Shown here: one piece after another, positions 4,767 to 6,560 of the stretch | Numbering within the stretch: position 1 is the first letter of the stretch | Layout: the number at the start of each line of letters is the position of its first letter | Origin: DASZZX01 sp036260415 | Lineage (GTDB): Bacteria > Actinomycetota > Nitriliruptoria > Nitriliruptorales > JAHWKO01 | Direction: 5' to 3' | Assembly (NCBI GenBank): GCA_036260415.1 | Contig: DASZZX010000008.1 | Coordinates: 1-6,560 of the forward strand | DNA: 6,560 nt | Notes under the pieces: generated by a model | Seen by the model: only the letters and a program-made list of their open reading frames with translations | Database searches by the model: none | Told to the model about the DNA's origin: nothing | Program-made: the position numbers and the translations under genes

Positions 4767-5645
4767 ATGCAACTGCTGCAGTTCGACGGCCCCCTCGACG
4801 AGACCCTCGTGGATCCCGTGCTGCTCGTCGCCCTCGACGGCTGGACGGACGCGGGTCGCTGCGGGTCCCTGGCCGGTGAGGCGCTGCGCCAGCAATGGCA
4901 CGCGCAGCGCCTGGGCACGTTCCCGAGCGACGGGCTGTACGACTACCGCGACCGCCGCCCGCTGCTGACGATCGACCGCGGGTTGCTCGCCGACCCGGTG
5001 TGGCCCTCGCTCGACGTGTACCAGCTGGCTCCGCCGGGTGGCGGCGAGGCCGTGCTCATCCAAGGCGGTGAGCCGGACTTCCAGTGGCAGCAGCTCACGC
5101 GCGACATCGTCGACCTGGCCGAACTGCTGCAGGCACGTCGCTACCTGGGGTTGGGAGCGGTCCCCGCGCCGGTCCCTCACACGAGGGTCACCCCGATCCT
5201 CACGACCGGCAGCGACGAGGCGATGCTCGACCGCTACGGGCGGCCGCACGAGCACCTGACGGTGCCCGCGTCCTGCCAGGTGATTGTCGAGTCGGCTCTG
5301 CGCGACGCCGGCGTGACGACGCTGGGACTCTGGGCCCGCATCCCCCACTATGCGGCGGGCGAGTACCCCGCCGGCGCCCACGCGCTCCTCCGCCACGTCG
5401 CGGAGATGCTCGGTGCCGAACTCGACCTGTCGGATCTCCTCAGGGACGCGGAGGCACACAGGCAGCGGCTCGACATCGCCGCGAACAGCAGCGACGACGT
5501 TCTCGCCCACATACGTCAGCTGGAGCAGGCCTACGACCAGGACGTGACCGAGGACTCCGGGTTCGGTCCTCTGCCCAGCGGTGACGAGATCGCCGCGGAG
5601 CTGGAGCGCTTCCTGCGCCACCAGGGCGGTCCCGACCAGAGCTGA
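4767..5645 (+). CDS. PAC2-family protein (proteasome assembly chaperone-like fold)
   Basis: A 292-residue soluble protein of the PAC2 family, related in fold to the eukaryotic/archaeal proteasome assembly chaperone 2. Its function in actinobacteria is not established. Signature stretches in order: VALDGWTDAG (21-30), YDYRDRRP (58-65), a GGEPDFQWQ strand-turn (100-108), the conserved glycine-rich LGAVPAPVPHTR (129-140), a TTGSDE turn (146-151) and GLWARIPHY (187-195). The C-terminal third, from about residue 205, is helical and charged (HVAEML, DAEAHRQRLD, HIRQLEQAYD), as in other actinobacterial members, which are usually about 280-320 residues. The ATG at 4767 was chosen because the GWTDAG motif sits ~25 residues in, as usual, and because TACCAT lies just ahead. 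An out-of-frame ATG at 4758 is ignored. It follows the hairpin and appears to be its own transcript. A link to proteasomes is only suggested by the family name; no proteasome gene is in the window. Confidence 0.88.
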   Translation: MQLLQFDGPLDETLVDPVLLVALDGWTDAGRCGSLAGEALRQQWHAQRLGTFPSDGLYDYRDRRPLLTIDRGLLADPVWPSLDVYQLAPPGGGEAVLIQGGEPDFQWQQLTRDIVDLAELLQARRYLGLGAVPAPVPHTRVTPILTTGSDEAMLDRYGRPHEHLTVPASCQVIVESALRDAGVTTLGLWARIPHYAAGEYPAGAHALLRHVAEMLGAELDLSDLLRDAEAHRQRLDIAANSSDDVLAHIRQLEQAYDQDVTEDSGFGPLPSGDEIAAELERFLRHQGGPDQS

Positions 5646-5895
5646 TCCCGCGCCGACGCCACCCGGCCGTCCGACCCGCTCGCGCCGCCCGCCGCCGGCG
5701 AACGGTATGCGTGCACGTCACCACGGGTAGCGGGCGGTGAACTCTTCCATGGCGTCCGCCGAGCGGCGGGTCCCGGCAGCCATCAGCGTCGTGTGACGCA
5801 CCCCGCTGGGTACGCTGCCGGCGGCGCGCGACGTGCGCGTCGCGGGTGGCCACCGCCACCATGGGAGCCGCTCGCTGGCGACGAGCGGACGAGCC
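5646..5895. other. Intergenic region before the lysine aminotransferase gene
   Basis: These 250 bp contain no confident gene. A 59-codon minus-strand frame (5897 to 5718) ends in MEEFTARYPW and is discussed as a finding; its start overlaps the start of the aminotransferase on the opposite strand. A -10-like TACGCT at 5811-5816 could drive the aminotransferase, but no fitting -35 was seen. No clear terminator follows the PAC2 gene. Confidence 0.4.
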
Positions 5896-6560
5896 ATGGT
5901 CGGTCCCCACGACGTCCACGGGGTCCTGGCTCGTCACGTCCTCGTCGACGGCTTCGACCTGGTGCTCGACCCGCTCGCCAGTCACGGCTCGTGGCTGGTC
6001 GACGCCCGTGACGGCGACGAGTTCCTGGACCTGTTCTCGTTCTTCGCGTCCAACGCGCTCGGGATGAACCACCCCGCTCTGGCGGAGGACCCCCAGTTCC
6101 GCGCCACCCTCACGGAGGTCGCCACCAACAAGCCGTCGAACTCGGACGTCACCACCGTGCACCTCGCGAGGTTCGTGACGACCCTGGAGCGGGTCCTGGG
6201 CGATCCCCTCCTGCCCCACTACTTCTTCATCGAAGGAGGCGGACCAGCGGTCGAGAACGCCCTCAAGGTGGCCTTCGACTGGAAGTCACGTGCCAACCAG
6301 GCAGCCGGGCTCGACCCGCGGCTGGGCGCGCGCGTGTTGCACCTGCGGCAGGCCTTCCACGGTCGGACGGGCTACACGCTGTCGCTCACGAACACCGACC
6401 CGGTGAAAACGGCGCGCTTCCCCACGTTCGACTGGCCGCGGATCGACGTCCCGGCCGTCCGGTTCCCGCTCGAAGCCCACCTCGACGAGGTGGCCGCCGC
6501 CGAGCAGCGAGCCCTCCAGCAGGCGCACGCGGCGTTCGACGCCCACCCCCACGACATCGC
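5896..6560 (+). CDS. lat: L-lysine 6-transaminase, N-terminal part (runs off the right edge)
   Basis: The first 221 codons of a PLP-dependent class-III aminotransferase closely resembling L-lysine epsilon-aminotransferase (EC 2.6.1.36). That enzyme moves the side-chain amino group of lysine to 2-oxoglutarate, giving 2-aminoadipate semialdehyde, which cyclises to piperideine-6-carboxylate. Typical stretches are HVLVDGFDLVLD (14-25), SHGSWLVDARDG (29-40), FFASNALGMNHPALAEDP (49-66), NKPSNSDV (78-85), EGGGPAVENALKVAFDWKSR (113-132), the PLP-stacking region QAFHGRTGYTLSLTNTDP (152-169) and ARFPTFDWPRID (173-184). The family normally reads EGGALAVENALK; here two residues differ (Gly-Pro). The Schiff-base lysine lies beyond the window, at around residue 300 in the family (~450 residues). 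The ATG at 5896 is the first reasonable in-frame start; the upstream Shine-Dalgarno is weak. Known roles include beta-lactam precursor supply in Streptomyces and stationary-phase expression in Mycobacterium; the role here is open. Confidence 0.92.
   Translation, partial: MVGPHDVHGVLARHVLVDGFDLVLDPLASHGSWLVDARDGDEFLDLFSFFASNALGMNHPALAEDPQFRATLTEVATNKPSNSDVTTVHLARFVTTLERVLGDPLLPHYFFIEGGGPAVENALKVAFDWKSRANQAAGLDPRLGARVLHLRQAFHGRTGYTLSLTNTDPVKTARFPTFDWPRIDVPAVRFPLEAHLDEVAAAEQRALQQAHAAFDAHPHDI

Noticed and set aside
4173..5621. A 482-codon minus-strand open frame spanning the histone-like and PAC2 genes
   Set aside because: It is antisense to two well-supported genes, and its product is low-complexity (Gly/Leu/Arg runs opposite the AAG repeats). 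It is a by-product of high GC and of the repeat.
5440..6219. A 259-codon minus-strand frame across the end of PAC2 and the start of lat
   Set aside because: It is antisense to two confident genes; the product shows no recognisable domain.

Overview
The window is high-GC, densely coded DNA with many Arg/Ala-rich shadow frames, GTG starts, and ATG codons placed right behind promoter-like TANNNT hexamers. This suggests an actinomycete-type bacterium. The L-lysine 6-transaminase and PAC2-family genes fit that, and a deep-branching actinobacterial lineage is possible, but the sequence alone does not fix the genus.

Layout from left to right: (1) the 5' part of an unrecognised minus-strand gene (1-220). 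(2) A 389-bp leader with a repeated GCCAGGCACC element. (3) A plus-strand patatin-like phospholipase (610-1686). (4) A short convergent gap, then a minus-strand three-gene operon read from right to left: a small zinc-ribbon protein (4035-3751), a TerC-family membrane protein (3747-2479) and a zinc-ribbon RNase HI (2465-1812). The genes are 3 and 13 nt apart. (5) A divergent intergenic region of 245 bp. (6) A plus-strand gene for a 123-residue basic chromatin protein (4281-4652), closed by a strong GC-rich hairpin. (7) A plus-strand PAC2-family protein (4767-5645), probably leaderless. (8) A 250-bp gap, then the first 221 codons of L-lysine 6-transaminase (5896 to the window end).

The most interesting gene is at 4281-4652. 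Its N-terminal half is nine KK-led pentapeptides like a eukaryotic H1 tail. Its C-terminal ~53 residues read as a compact bacterial histone fold, ending in a helix-2/loop-2 signature (R-S-T-V-R-P-H-D-L) that lines up residue by residue with the archaeal histone R-K-T-I-K-A-E-D-I. An H1-like tail joined to a histone fold in one small bacterial protein deserves a close look.

The operon links a metal-associated transporter, a zinc-ribbon protein and a zinc-ribbon RNase HI. No single pathway obviously joins all genes in the window. No RNA genes, CRISPR arrays or mobile elements were seen.
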